Positions 52,740 through 61,600 of a stretch of DNA of 64,000 nt are shown here, piece after piece (within the stretch, counting starts at the first letter, position 1; each line of letters opens with the position of its first letter). Under the pieces are notes generated by a model, which worked only from the letters and a program-made list of their open reading frames with translations, searched no databases and was not told the origin of the DNA. The position numbers and the translations under genes are program-made. Source of the DNA: Roseburia_D yibonii (lineage in GTDB: Bacteria > Bacillota > Clostridia > Lachnospirales > Lachnospiraceae); NCBI RefSeq assembly GCF_014297335.1, contig NZ_JACOQH010000007.1:62001-126000 (forward strand). Reading direction: 5' to 3'.

Positions 52740-52963
52740 GCTGTGACATGATAGCGTTGAAGCGCGAGGTTGCTGCCTGATATGGCAGGTTTTCCGTGGA
52801 GCGAATGTCAAGTTAGGAAACTGGCGACAAGTCACTGTACGAATCAAAGATGTCTACGAAAGGTAGAAACAACGTGTGTAAATCCGTAGGACACACACGG
52901 AGAAGTGTACAGTCACCGCTTGTCGTACTGAAGTAAAAGTGCGAAAAGGAGGCGACTTTTTTT
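52740..52963 (+). ncRNA. Structured 5' leader of the S10 operon
   Basis: About 220 untranslated bases with many possible helices: TGACAT (52744) with ATGTCA (52805); CTGCC (52773) with GGCAG (52784); AGTT/AACT hairpin; CGACAAG (52825) with CTTGTCG (52919) and ACTGTAC (52834) with GTACAGT (52907), enclosing TCTAC/GTAGA and CGTGTGT/ACACACG hairpins. A long closing helix with internal hairpins suggests a regulatory RNA. In gamma-proteobacteria the S10 leader binds L4; whether this one does is unknown. Confidence 0.7.
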
Positions 52964-53281
52964 ATGGCAAGTCAAGTAATGAGAATCACGCTCAAAGCTT
53001 ATGACCACGAATTAGTGGATTCATCAGCAAAAAAAATCATCGAGACTGTAAAGAAAAACGGATCACAGGTGAGTGGACCAGTACCACTTCCGACTAAGAA
53101 AGAAGTAGTTACGATTCTTAGAGCAGTACACAAGTACAAAGATTCCAGAGAGCAGTTCGAGCAGAGAACTCATAAGAGACTTATCGATATCATTGCACCG
53201 ACACAGAAAACTGTAGATGCATTATCCAGACTGGAAATGCCGGCTGGTGTTTACATTGATATCAAAATGAAAGAAAAGTAA
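52964..53281 (+). CDS. rpsJ: Ribosomal protein S10
   Basis: 30S protein S10/NusE, 105 residues, full length. Motifs: RITLKAYDHELVDSSAKKII, GPVPLPTKK and THKRLIDIIAPTQKTVDAL. AGGAGG precedes the ATG. First gene of the operon. Confidence 0.98.
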   Translation: MASQVMRITLKAYDHELVDSSAKKIIETVKKNGSQVSGPVPLPTKKEVVTILRAVHKYKDSREQFEQRTHKRLIDIIAPTQKTVDALSRLEMPAGVYIDIKMKEK

Positions 53282-53477
53282 GAAAGTCAAAAATGGCAAC
53301 AATCCTGAAGGGTTAATATAGAAGCAACACAACATTCTGTAAGGAATCAACATATTCGCGCTCACGCGAATTCATAGTGTTCCACTTATATGACTGTTCT
53401 AGGATGAACATGGCGTACCGGGGCTTCCCGGAGCAATACAAAGTGTTCCGCTGTAGAGAAAACAGGAGGTAAAAAGA
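53282..53477 (+). other. 196-base foldable spacer between rpsJ and rplC
   Basis: No coding frame. Hairpins: ATTCGCG/CGCGAAT (53354-53371), TGTTC/GAACA, and CCGGG-GCTT-CCCGG (53418-53431). AGGAGG of rplC ends it. Unusually long for this operon, so it may be regulatory or a processing site. Confidence 0.55.
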
Positions 53478-54161
53478 ATGAAGAAAGCTATCTTAGCTAC
53501 AAAAGTCGGAATGACTCAGATCTTCAATGCAGATGGAGTTATGGTTCCGGTAACTGTATTACAGGCTGGTCCGTGTGTAGTAACACAGATCAAAACCGTT
53601 GAAAACGATGGTTACAGCGCTGTACAGGTTGGTTTCGTTGATAAGAAAGAAAAAGTTGTCAACAAAGATGCCAACGGCAAAAAAGAAATCAGAAACAGAC
53701 ATGGTGTAAACAAAGCTGAAATGGGACATTTCGCTAAAGCCGGTGTTTCTGGAAAGAGATATGTAAGAGAGTTCAAATTTGAGAACGCAGCAGATTACAA
53801 TCTTGCAGATGAGATCAAAGCAGACATCTTCGCAGAAGGCGATAAGATCGACGCAACTGCAATCTCAAAAGGTAAAGGATTCCAGGGCGCTATTAAGAGA
53901 CTTGGACAGCACAGAGGACCGATGGCTCATGGTTCCAAATTCCATCGTCATCAGGGTTCCAATGGTTCCTGCTCCACACCGAGCCGTGTGTTCAAAGGAA
54001 AAGGAATGCCGGGTCACATGGGAAGCGTAAAGGTTACAGTTCAGAATCTTGAAATCGTAAGAGTAGATGCTGAAAACAACCTGATCTTAGTAAAGGGCGC
54101 TGTACCAGGACCGAAGAAGTCTTTAGTAACAGTAAAAGAAAGCGTTAAAGTCGCTAATTAG
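53478..54161 (+). CDS. rplC: Ribosomal protein L3
   Basis: 50S protein L3, 227 residues. MKKAILATKVGMTQIF start, GKGFQGAIKRLGQHRGPMAH and the GSCSTPSRVFKGKGMPGHMG extension that reaches toward the peptidyl-transferase centre. Confidence 0.98.
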   Translation: MKKAILATKVGMTQIFNADGVMVPVTVLQAGPCVVTQIKTVENDGYSAVQVGFVDKKEKVVNKDANGKKEIRNRHGVNKAEMGHFAKAGVSGKRYVREFKFENAADYNLADEIKADIFAEGDKIDATAISKGKGFQGAIKRLGQHRGPMAHGSKFHRHQGSNGSCSTPSRVFKGKGMPGHMGSVKVTVQNLEIVRVDAENNLILVKGAVPGPKKSLVTVKESVKVAN

Positions 54162-54189
54162 TGCTTGATAGGAAAGGAGGAACTTACAG

Positions 54190-54810
54190 ATGGCTAAAGT
54201 ATCTGTTTATAATATGGAAGGCAAAGAAGTAGGCAGTATGGAATTAAACGATGCTGTATTCGGTGTTGAAGTAAACGAACATCTGGTACACATGGCAGTA
54301 GTTCAGCAGCTTGCAAATAATCGTCAGGGAACACAGAAAGCAAAAACACGTTCTGAAGTTCGCGGCGGCGGTAGAAAACCATGGAGACAGAAAGGAACCG
54401 GTCATGCAAGACAGGGTTCAACAAGAGCTCCGCAGTGGACTGGCGGTGGCGTAGTATTCGCTCCGACTCCGAGAGATTATTCTTTCAAAATGAACCGCAA
54501 AGAGAAGAGAGCAGCTCTTAAATCTGCACTCACATCAAGAGTTCAGGAAAACAAACTTATCGTTGTAGATGAGTTAAAGTTCGACGAGATCAAGACAAAG
54601 AAATTTGCTGAGGTTTTAAAGAACTTAAATCTTGACAAAGCACTCGTAGTATTAAACGAGAACGATGAAAAAGTTGTAATGTCCGCAAAGAACATTCCGA
54701 CTGTAAAGACAACTCAGATCAATACGATCAACGTATATGATGTGCTGAAATACAACACGGTAGTACTTACCAAGGCTGCCGCAGAATCCATCGAGGAGGT
54801 GTATGCATAA
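54190..54810 (+). CDS. rplD: Ribosomal protein L4
   Basis: 50S protein L4, 206 residues; central extension RSEVRGGGRKPWRQKGTGHA lining the exit tunnel. L4 is the known autoregulator of S10 operons in enterobacteria, which makes it the first candidate ligand for the leader here. One-base overlap with rplW. Confidence 0.98.
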   Translation: MAKVSVYNMEGKEVGSMELNDAVFGVEVNEHLVHMAVVQQLANNRQGTQKAKTRSEVRGGGRKPWRQKGTGHARQGSTRAPQWTGGGVVFAPTPRDYSFKMNRKEKRAALKSALTSRVQENKLIVVDELKFDEIKTKKFAEVLKNLNLDKALVVLNENDEKVVMSAKNIPTVKTTQINTINVYDVLKYNTVVLTKAAAESIEEVYA

Positions 54811-55109
54811 TGGCAAACATTCAGTATTATGATGTAATCCTCAAACCGGTAGTAACCGAGAAGAGTATGTCTGCTATGGCTGAAAAGAAATATACATTTT
54901 TCGTTCATCCGGAAGCAAACAAGACCATGATCAAAGAAGCAGTTGAAAAAATGTTCGAAGGAGCAAAAGTTGCCAGCGTAAACACCATGAACATGGATGG
55001 AAAGAAAAAAAGACGCGGCATGAAAGTTGGAAAGACTGCTAAGACAAAGAAAGCAATCGTTCAGCTTACCGCAGACAGCGCTGATATCGAAATCTTCGCT
55101 GGACTGTAA
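54810..55109 (+). CDS. rplW: Ribosomal protein L23
   Basis: 50S protein L23 at the tunnel exit, 99 residues (VILKPVVTEKSMSAMAEKKY). GAGGAGG lies upstream inside rplD. Confidence 0.98.
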   Translation: MANIQYYDVILKPVVTEKSMSAMAEKKYTFFVHPEANKTMIKEAVEKMFEGAKVASVNTMNMDGKKKRRGMKVGKTAKTKKAIVQLTADSADIEIFAGL

Positions 55110-55223
55110 AATCAGATCCTTTAAAATCATGTACAGAAAAGTACGACAATAAATCACAAGTGAGTGCCGGGGAAACGCCTTTGGGCGTGGAACGCAGGCA
55201 TGAGTATTGAAAGGAGAAACGAA

Positions 55224-56069
55224 ATGGGAATTAAGACATATAACCCATATACACCTTCCAGAAGAAATATGACTGGCTCTGATTTCTCTGAAATCACAAA
55301 GAAGACACCGGAGAAGTCACTCGTTGTTTCTTTAAAGAAGAACGCTGGTCGTAACAATCAGGGTAAAATCACAGTTAGACACCACGGTGGTGGAAACAGA
55401 CAGAAATACAGAATCATTGATTTCAAGAGAAACAGCAAGGATGGAATCCCTGCAAAAGTTATTGGTATCGAATACGATCCGAACAGAACAGCAAACATCG
55501 CTCTGATCTGCTACGCAGACGGACAGAAATCTTATATCCTTGCTCCGGCAGGACTTACAGATGGCATGACTGTTATGAGTGGTGCAGAAGCAGAAGTTAG
55601 AGTTGGTAACTGCTTACCGCTTGAAAACATTCCGGTTGGTACACAGGTACACAACATTGAATTATATGTAGGCAAGGGTGGACAGCTTGTTCGTTCCGCT
55701 GGTATGAGCGCACAGCTCATGGCAAAAGAAGGAAAATACGCAACATTAAGACTTCCGTCAGGAGAAATGCGTATGGTTCCGCTTGGATGCAGAGCTACCA
55801 TCGGTGTAATCGGAAATGGTGATCACAACCTCATTAATCTTGGTAAAGCCGGACGTAAACGTCACATGGGTATCAGACCTACTGTTCGTGGTTCCGTTAT
55901 GAACCCGAATGACCATCCGCACGGTGGTGGTGAAGGAAAAGCACCTGTTGGACGCCCGGGCCCATGCACACCTTGGGGTAAACCTGCTCTTGGTCTTAAG
56001 ACTCGTAAGAAGAAAAAAGCTTCTAACAAGATGATCGTAAGAAGAAGAGACGGTAGAGCTATCAAATAA
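55224..56069 (+). CDS. rplB: Ribosomal protein L2
   Basis: 50S protein L2, 281 residues, start MGIKTYNPYTPSRRNMTGSD; conserved NPNDHPHGGGEGK near the end with the functional His. The start at 55224 follows AAAGGAG; an in-frame start at 55164 would add an unrelated extension. A 114-base spacer with a CGCC-TTT-GGGCG hairpin separates it from rplW. Confidence 0.98.
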   Translation: MGIKTYNPYTPSRRNMTGSDFSEITKKTPEKSLVVSLKKNAGRNNQGKITVRHHGGGNRQKYRIIDFKRNSKDGIPAKVIGIEYDPNRTANIALICYADGQKSYILAPAGLTDGMTVMSGAEAEVRVGNCLPLENIPVGTQVHNIELYVGKGGQLVRSAGMSAQLMAKEGKYATLRLPSGEMRMVPLGCRATIGVIGNGDHNLINLGKAGRKRHMGIRPTVRGSVMNPNDHPHGGGEGKAPVGRPGPCTPWGKPALGLKTRKKKKASNKMIVRRRDGRAIK

Positions 56070-56084
56070 TTAGGAGGAAAGACA

Positions 56085-56366
56085 ATGGCAAGATCACTGA
56101 AAAAAGGACCTTTTGCAGATGCAAGCTTACTGAAGAAAGTAGACGCTATGAACGCAAAGGGCGATAAATCTGTTATTAAAACATGGTCACGTCGTTCTAC
56201 AATTTTCCCATCCTTTGTTGGACATACAATTGCAGTTCACGATGGCAGAAAACATGTTCCGGTATATGTTACCGAAGATATGGTCGGACACAAACTCGGT
56301 GAGTTCGTAGCAACCAGAACTTACAGAGGCCATGGAAAAGACGAAAAGAAATCAGGCGTTAGATAA
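56085..56366 (+). CDS. rpsS: Ribosomal protein S19
   Basis: 30S protein S19, 93 residues: MARSLKKGPFADASLLKKVD and the ending GEFVATRTYRGHGK. Confidence 0.98.
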   Translation: MARSLKKGPFADASLLKKVDAMNAKGDKSVIKTWSRRSTIFPSFVGHTIAVHDGRKHVPVYVTEDMVGHKLGEFVATRTYRGHGKDEKKSGVR

Positions 56367-56394
56367 ACAGTATTTTTGAAAGGAGGTTTCCGTC

Positions 56395-56781
56395 ATGGCA
56401 AAAGGACATAGATCCCAGATTAAGAGAGAAAGAAATGCAGTAAAAGATACAAGACCTTCAGCAAAATTATCCTTTGCAAGAATGTCAGTTCAGAAAGCTT
56501 GCTTCGTATTAGATGCGATCCGCGGCAAAGACGTTGAGACAGCATTAGGAATTGTTACTTACAATCCGAGATACGCTTCAAGCGTTGTTGAAAAATTATT
56601 AAAATCTGCAGTTGCAAACGCTGAAAACAACAACGGAATGAATGCAGAGAACCTTTATGTAGCAGAGTGCTATGCAAACAAAGGACCTACAATGAAACGA
56701 GTTAGACCGAGAGCACAGGGTAGAGCTTACAGAATCGAAAAGAGAATGAGCCACATCACAATCGTGCTTGATGAGAGATAA
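56395..56781 (+). CDS. rplV: Ribosomal protein L22
   Basis: 50S protein L22, 128 residues, with the tunnel hairpin GPTMKRVRPRAQGRAYRI, then KRMSHITIVL. Confidence 0.98.
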   Translation: MAKGHRSQIKRERNAVKDTRPSAKLSFARMSVQKACFVLDAIRGKDVETALGIVTYNPRYASSVVEKLLKSAVANAENNNGMNAENLYVAECYANKGPTMKRVRPRAQGRAYRIEKRMSHITIVLDER

Positions 56782-56792
56782 GGAGGGCAAAC

Positions 56793-57449
56793 ATGGGACA
56801 GAAAGTGAATCCTCATGGCTTAAGAGTCGGCGTTATCAAAGATTGGGACTCTAAGTGGTACGCAGAGGGAGACTTTGCAGATCTGCTGGTCGAAGACCAC
56901 AAAATCAGAACATTTCTTAAGAAAAAATTATACAGCGCAGGTGTTTCTAAAATCGAGATCGAAAGAGCATCTGACCGCGTTAAGGTTATTCTTTACACAG
57001 CAAAGCCGGGTGTTGTAATCGGAAAAGGCGGAGCTGAGATCGAAAAAGTAAAGGCTGAACTTCAGCAGTTTACCGACAAGAAGCTTGTCGTAGATATCAA
57101 AGAAGTAAAGAGACCGGATAAAGATGCACAGTTAGTAGCTGAGAACATCGCATTACAGTTGGAAAACCGTATTTCTTTCCGTAGAGCAATGAAGTCCTGC
57201 ATGCAGAGAAGTATGAAGTCTGGCGCTCTTGGAATCAAGACCTGCTGTTCCGGACGTTTGGGCGGAGCTGATATGGCTCGTACCGAATTCTACAGTGACG
57301 GAACTATCCCGCTTCAGACCATTCGTGCAGACATCGATTACGGATTCGCAGAAGCAGATACAACTTACGGCAAAGTAGGCGTAAAAGTATGGATTTATAA
57401 AGGAGAAGTACTTCCGACGAAAGGAAATAAGGAAGGGAGCGATAAATAA
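56793..57449 (+). CDS. rpsC: Ribosomal protein S3
   Basis: 30S protein S3, 218 residues: MGQKVNPHGLRVGVIKDWDS, KH motif VVIGKGGAEIEKVK. One-base overlap with rplP. Confidence 0.98.
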   Translation: MGQKVNPHGLRVGVIKDWDSKWYAEGDFADLLVEDHKIRTFLKKKLYSAGVSKIEIERASDRVKVILYTAKPGVVIGKGGAEIEKVKAELQQFTDKKLVVDIKEVKRPDKDAQLVAENIALQLENRISFRRAMKSCMQRSMKSGALGIKTCCSGRLGGADMARTEFYSDGTIPLQTIRADIDYGFAEADTTYGKVGVKVWIYKGEVLPTKGNKEGSDK

Positions 57450-57886
57450 TGTTAATACCTAAGAAAGTAAAACATCGTACGCAGTTCCGTGGCTCCATGG
57501 CCGGAAAAGCAATGAGAGGTAATAAGATTACCAACGGTTCCTATGGTATCGTAGCAATGGAACCATGCTGGATCAAATCAAACCAGATCGAAGCTGCCCG
57601 TATAGCGATGACTCGTTATATCAAACGTGGTGGTAAAGTATGGATCAAAATTTTCCCTGACAAACCGGTTTCCCACAAGCCTTTAGGAGTTCGTATGGGT
57701 AAAGGAAAGGGTGCTTTAGAGTACTGGGTAGCTGTTGTTAAGCCAGGACGTGTATTATTTGAAATCTCTGACGTGCCAGACGACATTGCGAAGGAAGCAT
57801 TACGTCTTGCTACACATAAATTACCTTGTAAATGTAAAGTAGTTTCACGTGCAGACTTAGAAGGCGGTGAATCAAATGAAAACTAG
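57449..57886 (+). CDS. rplP: Ribosomal protein L16
   Basis: 50S protein L16, 145 residues: MLIPKKVKHRTQFRGSMAGK and VRMGKGKGALEYWVAVVKPG. Overlaps rpmC by 11 bases. Confidence 0.98.
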   Translation: MLIPKKVKHRTQFRGSMAGKAMRGNKITNGSYGIVAMEPCWIKSNQIEAARIAMTRYIKRGGKVWIKIFPDKPVSHKPLGVRMGKGKGALEYWVAVVKPGRVLFEISDVPDDIAKEALRLATHKLPCKCKVVSRADLEGGESNEN

Positions 57887-58085
57887 TAAATATTTAGAAG
57901 AATTAAAATCACAGTCCGCTGCAGATTTAAAGATGCAGTTAGTAGACGCAAAGAAAGAACTTTTCAATTTGAGATTCCAGAATGCTACGAATCAGTTAGA
58001 TAACACGAGCAGAATCAAGGAAGTAAGAAAGAATATTGCCAGAATCCAGACGATCATCACGGAAAAGGCAAACGCTGCGGAATAA
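57876..58085 (+). CDS. rpmC: Ribosomal protein L29
   Basis: 50S protein L29, 69 residues: MKTSKYLEELKSQSAADLKM, RFQNATNQLDNTSRIKEVRK. The ATG at 57876 lies inside rplP; a GTG at 57867 is in frame but would add three residues. Confidence 0.96.
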   Translation: MKTSKYLEELKSQSAADLKMQLVDAKKELFNLRFQNATNQLDNTSRIKEVRKNIARIQTIITEKANAAE

Positions 58086-58133
58086 AAAGCGCAGGCATAA
58101 CATTTTCCCATAAATCCAGAAAGGAGAACAATC

Positions 58134-58391
58134 GTGGAAGAAAGAAATCTTAGAAAAACACGTGTTGGTGTTGTTGTAAGTGATAAAATGGATAAGACTA
58201 TCGTTGTTGCTGTAAAAGATAACGTAAGACATTCCTTATACAACAAGATCGTTAAAAGAACTTATAAATTAAAAGCTCATGATGAAAACAACGAGTGCAA
58301 AATCGGTGATACAGTCAGAGTTATGGAAACAAGACCTCTCTCAAAAGATAAGAGATGGAGACTTGTAGAAATCGTGGAAAGAGCAAAATAA
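58134..58391 (+). CDS. rpsQ: Ribosomal protein S17
   Basis: 30S protein S17, 85 residues: RNLRKTRVGVVVSDKMDKTI. GTG start, 6 bases after AAGGAG. Confidence 0.97.
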   Translation: MEERNLRKTRVGVVVSDKMDKTIVVAVKDNVRHSLYNKIVKRTYKLKAHDENNECKIGDTVRVMETRPLSKDKRWRLVEIVERAK

Positions 58392-58410
58392 TTGAAGGAG
58401 GCTTACCGGT

Positions 58411-58779
58411 ATGGTACAACAGGAAACCAGACTGAAGGTCGCTGATAACACCGGAGCAAAAGAATTATTATGCATTCGTGTTATGGGCGGATCAACCAGA
58501 AGATATGCAAATATTGGTGATATCATTACTGCTACTGTTAAAGATGCAACACCAGGCGGCGTTGTTAAAAAAGGCGATGTCGTAAAAGCAGTAGTTGTTC
58601 GTACAGTGAAAGGTGCACGTCGTAAAGATGGTTCTTATATCAAATTTGACGAAAATGCTGCCGTTATTATTAAAGATGACAAAACTCCAAGAGGAACCCG
58701 TATCTTTGGACCAGTAGCAAGAGAGCTTCGTGACAAACAGTTTATGAAAATTGTTTCTTTAGCTCCGGAAGTTTTATAG
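58411..58779 (+). CDS. rplN: Ribosomal protein L14
   Basis: 50S protein L14, 122 residues: VQQETRLKVADNTGAKELLC, ATPGGVVKKGDVVKAVVVRT. Confidence 0.98.
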   Translation: MVQQETRLKVADNTGAKELLCIRVMGGSTRRYANIGDIITATVKDATPGGVVKKGDVVKAVVVRTVKGARRKDGSYIKFDENAAVIIKDDKTPRGTRIFGPVARELRDKQFMKIVSLAPEVL

Positions 58780-58791
58780 GAGGTATTAAAG

Positions 58792-59103
58792 ATGGCATCT
58801 ATGAAGATTAAAAAAGGCGATACCGTTAAGGTTATCGCTGGTAGAGATAAAGACAAAGAAGGCAAGGTCATCGCCGTAAACAAAAAAGAAGGCACTCTCC
58901 TTGTTGAAGGTGTCAACATGATTACAAAGCATGCTAAGCCGAGCATGACCAATCAGCAGGGCGGTATCATCCAGCAGGAAGGACCGATCGATGCTTCTAA
59001 CGTAATGTATCTTCACAAAGGAAAAGCTACCAGAGTCGGATTTAAGATGGATGGAGACAAGAAGGTACGTTTCGCGAAATCAACAGGCGATGTAATTGAT
59101 TAA
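58792..59103 (+). CDS. rplX: Ribosomal protein L24
   Basis: 50S protein L24, 103 residues: KIKKGDTVKVIAGRDKDKEG (KOW motif), ending RVGFKMDGDKKVRF. Confidence 0.98.
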   Translation: MASMKIKKGDTVKVIAGRDKDKEGKVIAVNKKEGTLLVEGVNMITKHAKPSMTNQQGGIIQQEGPIDASNVMYLHKGKATRVGFKMDGDKKVRFAKSTGDVID

Positions 59104-59126
59104 TTTTGGAGAGGAGGTCCAGACAG

Positions 59127-59666
59127 TTGAATAGACTGAAAGAACAGTATCAGAACGAAATCGTTGATGCATTAATTAAAAAATTCGGATATAAAAATAA
59201 AATGGAAGTGCCAAAGCTCGATAAGATCGTTATCAACATGGGTATTGGTGAAGCGAAAGAAAATGCAAAAGTGCTGGAAGCTGCTATGAACGACATGCAG
59301 ACCATCGCAGGTCAGAAGCCGATCATCACAAAAGCAAAGAACTCTATCGCAAACTTCAAGTTAAGAGAAGGAATGCCGATCGGATGCAAGGTTACATTAA
59401 GAGGAGAAAAGATGTATGATTTCCTTGATCGTCTTGTAAACCTGGCACTGCCGCGTGTGCGTGACTTTAGAGGTATCAACCCGAATTCCTTCGACGGAAG
59501 AGGAAACTACGCTCTGGGTATCAAAGAGCAGATCATCTTCCCGGAAATCGAGTTCGACAAGGTTGATAAGGTAAGAGGTATGGACGTAATTTTCGTTACT
59601 ACCGCAAAGACTGACGAAGAAGCACGCGAATTATTGACACAGTTCAATATGCCATTCGCTAAATAA
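59127..59666 (+). CDS. rplE: Ribosomal protein L5
   Basis: 50S protein L5, 179 residues, the standard size when begun at the TTG at 59127 (GAGGAGG 9 bases upstream). KLDKIVINMGIGEAKENAKV, PIGCKVTLRGEKMYDFLDRL, and a DEEARELLTQFNMPF ending. TTG may lower initiation. Confidence 0.97.
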   Translation: MNRLKEQYQNEIVDALIKKFGYKNKMEVPKLDKIVINMGIGEAKENAKVLEAAMNDMQTIAGQKPIITKAKNSIANFKLREGMPIGCKVTLRGEKMYDFLDRLVNLALPRVRDFRGINPNSFDGRGNYALGIKEQIIFPEIEFDKVDKVRGMDVIFVTTAKTDEEARELLTQFNMPFAK

Positions 59667-59684
59667 GATTAGGAGGGAATTCAA

Positions 59685-59870
59685 ATGGCAAAAACTTCAA
59701 TGAAGATTAAACAGCAGCGTAAACCGAAATTCTCTACTAGAGCATATACACGTTGCAGAATTTGTGGCCGTCCACATTCCGTATTAAGAAAATATGGTAT
59801 TTGCAGAGTATGCTTCCGTGAAATGGCATACAAGGGTGAAATCCCGGGCGTTAAGAAAGCAAGCTGGTAG
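59685..59870 (+). CDS. rpsN: Ribosomal protein S14, zinc-binding short type
   Basis: 61-residue type Z S14: zinc ligands CRICGRPHS and GICRVCFRE. This form is typical of Firmicutes. Confidence 0.98.
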   Translation: MAKTSMKIKQQRKPKFSTRAYTRCRICGRPHSVLRKYGICRVCFREMAYKGEIPGVKKASW

Positions 59871-60052
59871 GCCGTAGACACTGAAAAAGAGAGCAAAGCC
59901 GTTGGCTGCGCTTTCATTGGTGCGAGGTCGTTCTGTGCGATTTGTGAGATCCGGTCCGTATCCGGCACAGGTTGCACTTATCGAACAGAACATCCTTTAG
60001 GCACTGCCGTTATATGAGTAGATTTAATATAAGCAAGGAGGAAATACACGTC
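59871..60052 (+). other. 182-base spacer between rpsN and rpsH
   Basis: No coding frame. Short hairpins (AGCC-GTT-GGCT near 59898) and a GATCCGG...CCGG stretch near 59948-59968. It ends in AAGGAGGAAA before rpsH. Possible leader for the S8 block; S8 regulates this operon in enterobacteria. Confidence 0.45.
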
Positions 60053-60454
60053 ATGACTATGAGTGATCCAATCGCAGATATGCTTACAAGAATCCGTAAT
60101 GCAAATACTGCTAAACATGATACAGTAGATGTTCCGTCATCTAAGATGAAAGTCGCTATTGCAGATATCCTGGAAAAAGAAGGATATATCACAAAGTACG
60201 AGATCGTGGAAGACGGTAACTTCAAGACCATCCGTATCACCTTAAAGTATGGTGCGGACAAGAACGAGAAGATTATCACCGGAATTAAGAGAATTTCCAA
60301 ACCGGGTCTTCGCGCATACGTTGGAAAAGACGATATCCCGAAGGTACTTGGTGGCCTTGGAATCGCAATCCTTTCCACAAACCAGGGAATCATCACTGAC
60401 AAGGAAGCAAGAAAGCTTCAGGTTGGTGGAGAAGTTCTTGCGTTCGTCTGGTAG
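60053..60454 (+). CDS. rpsH: Ribosomal protein S8
   Basis: 30S protein S8, 133 residues: MTMSDPIADMLTRIRNANTA, GLRAYVGKDDIPKVLGGLG and ISTNQGI-like LSTNQGIITDKEAR. GGAGG lies 10 bases before the ATG at 60053; an in-frame ATG follows at 60059. Confidence 0.97.
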   Translation: MTMSDPIADMLTRIRNANTAKHDTVDVPSSKMKVAIADILEKEGYITKYEIVEDGNFKTIRITLKYGADKNEKIITGIKRISKPGLRAYVGKDDIPKVLGGLGIAILSTNQGIITDKEARKLQVGGEVLAFVW

Positions 60455-60626
60455 TCATAAGACACTGAGCGGACAGAGAAGTTTCGTTACTGGGCGCATG
60501 GGTGTCCGGTAAGAAACAAGATCAATCATCCAAAAGTATAAACCAGTCTTATGGCTGGACATACAATAAATGAAACAATGCGGTGATGGCGCAAGCCATT
60601 CAACACAAACAATAGGAGGTACGGGC
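60455..60626 (+). other. 172-base foldable spacer between rpsH and rplF
   Basis: No coding frame. GTTTC-G-TTAC with GTAA-GAAAC (60481-60517), CCAG/CTGG, and ATGGC-GCAA-GCCAT (60586-60599, with a GNRA-type loop). Ends in AGGAGG. Confidence 0.5.
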
Positions 60627-61166
60627 ATGTCACGTATAGGAAGAATGCCAATCGCAATTCCGGACGGAGTAACCGTTACAATTGCAGAAAATAATCATGT
60701 GACTGTAAAAGGTCCTAAGGGAACTCTGGAGAGAACTCTCCCAGCAGAAATGGAAATTAAATTAGAAGGTTCTGAAGTTGTTGTTACCAGACCAAATGAT
60801 TTAAAGAAAATGAAATCCTTACATGGTTTAACAAGAACATTAATTCATAACATGGTAGTTGGTGTTACGGATGGTTTCACAAAGGAACTCGAAGTAAACG
60901 GTGTAGGTTACAGAGCTTCCAAAGCTGGTAAGAAACTTACATTAAACCTTGGATATTCTCATCCGGTAGAGATGGAAGATCCGGAAGGTCTTGAGTCCAA
61001 AGTAGACGGTAACAAGATTATCATCTCAGGTATCGATAAAGAAAAAGTTGGCCAGTACGCAGCGGAAATCAGAGATAAGAGAAGACCGGAACCTTACAAG
61101 GGCAAGGGTATCAAATATGCTGATGAAGTTATTAGACGTAAAGTTGGTAAGACTGGTAAGAAATAA
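60627..61166 (+). CDS. rplF: Ribosomal protein L6
   Basis: 50S protein L6, 179 residues: MSRIGRMPIAIPDGVTVTIA and the ending KRRPEPYKGKGIKYADEVIR. The start at 60627 follows AGGAGG; an upstream in-frame ATG at 60570 lies in the spacer. Confidence 0.98.
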   Translation: MSRIGRMPIAIPDGVTVTIAENNHVTVKGPKGTLERTLPAEMEIKLEGSEVVVTRPNDLKKMKSLHGLTRTLIHNMVVGVTDGFTKELEVNGVGYRASKAGKKLTLNLGYSHPVEMEDPEGLESKVDGNKIIISGIDKEKVGQYAAEIRDKRRPEPYKGKGIKYADEVIRRKVGKTGKK

Positions 61167-61185
61167 TTAAAGGAGTGAGACAAGA

Positions 61186-61554
61186 ATGGTTAGTAAGAAA
61201 TCAAGAACAGTAGTTCGTGAAAATAAGCATAGAAGAATGCGTAATACTCTTTCTGGTACAGCTGAAAGACCACGTCTTGCAGTATTCAGAAGCAATAATC
61301 ATATGTACGCTCAGATTATTGACGATACAGTTGGAAATACCCTGGTAGCAGCTTCTACATTAGACAAAGATGTAAAGGCAGCATGCGAGAAGACTAATAA
61401 CGTAGATGCAGCAGCACAGGTTGGTACTGCAATCGCGAAAAAAGCTCTGGAAAAAGGTATTAAGACTGTTGTCTTCGACAGAGGCGGTTTCTTATATGCA
61501 GGAAAAGTAAAGGCATTAGCCGACGCAGCACGCGAAGCTGGATTAGAATTCTAG
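61186..61554 (+). CDS. rplR: Ribosomal protein L18
   Basis: 50S protein L18, 122 residues: KHRRMRNTLSGTAERPRLAV and TVVFDRGGFLYAGKVKALAD; binds 5S rRNA. Confidence 0.98.
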   Translation: MVSKKSRTVVRENKHRRMRNTLSGTAERPRLAVFRSNNHMYAQIIDDTVGNTLVAASTLDKDVKAACEKTNNVDAAAQVGTAIAKKALEKGIKTVVFDRGGFLYAGKVKALADAAREAGLEF

Positions 61555-61600
61555 GAATCCGTAACAGGATTCTCCAATATTTAAGGAGGAAACGAATTAC

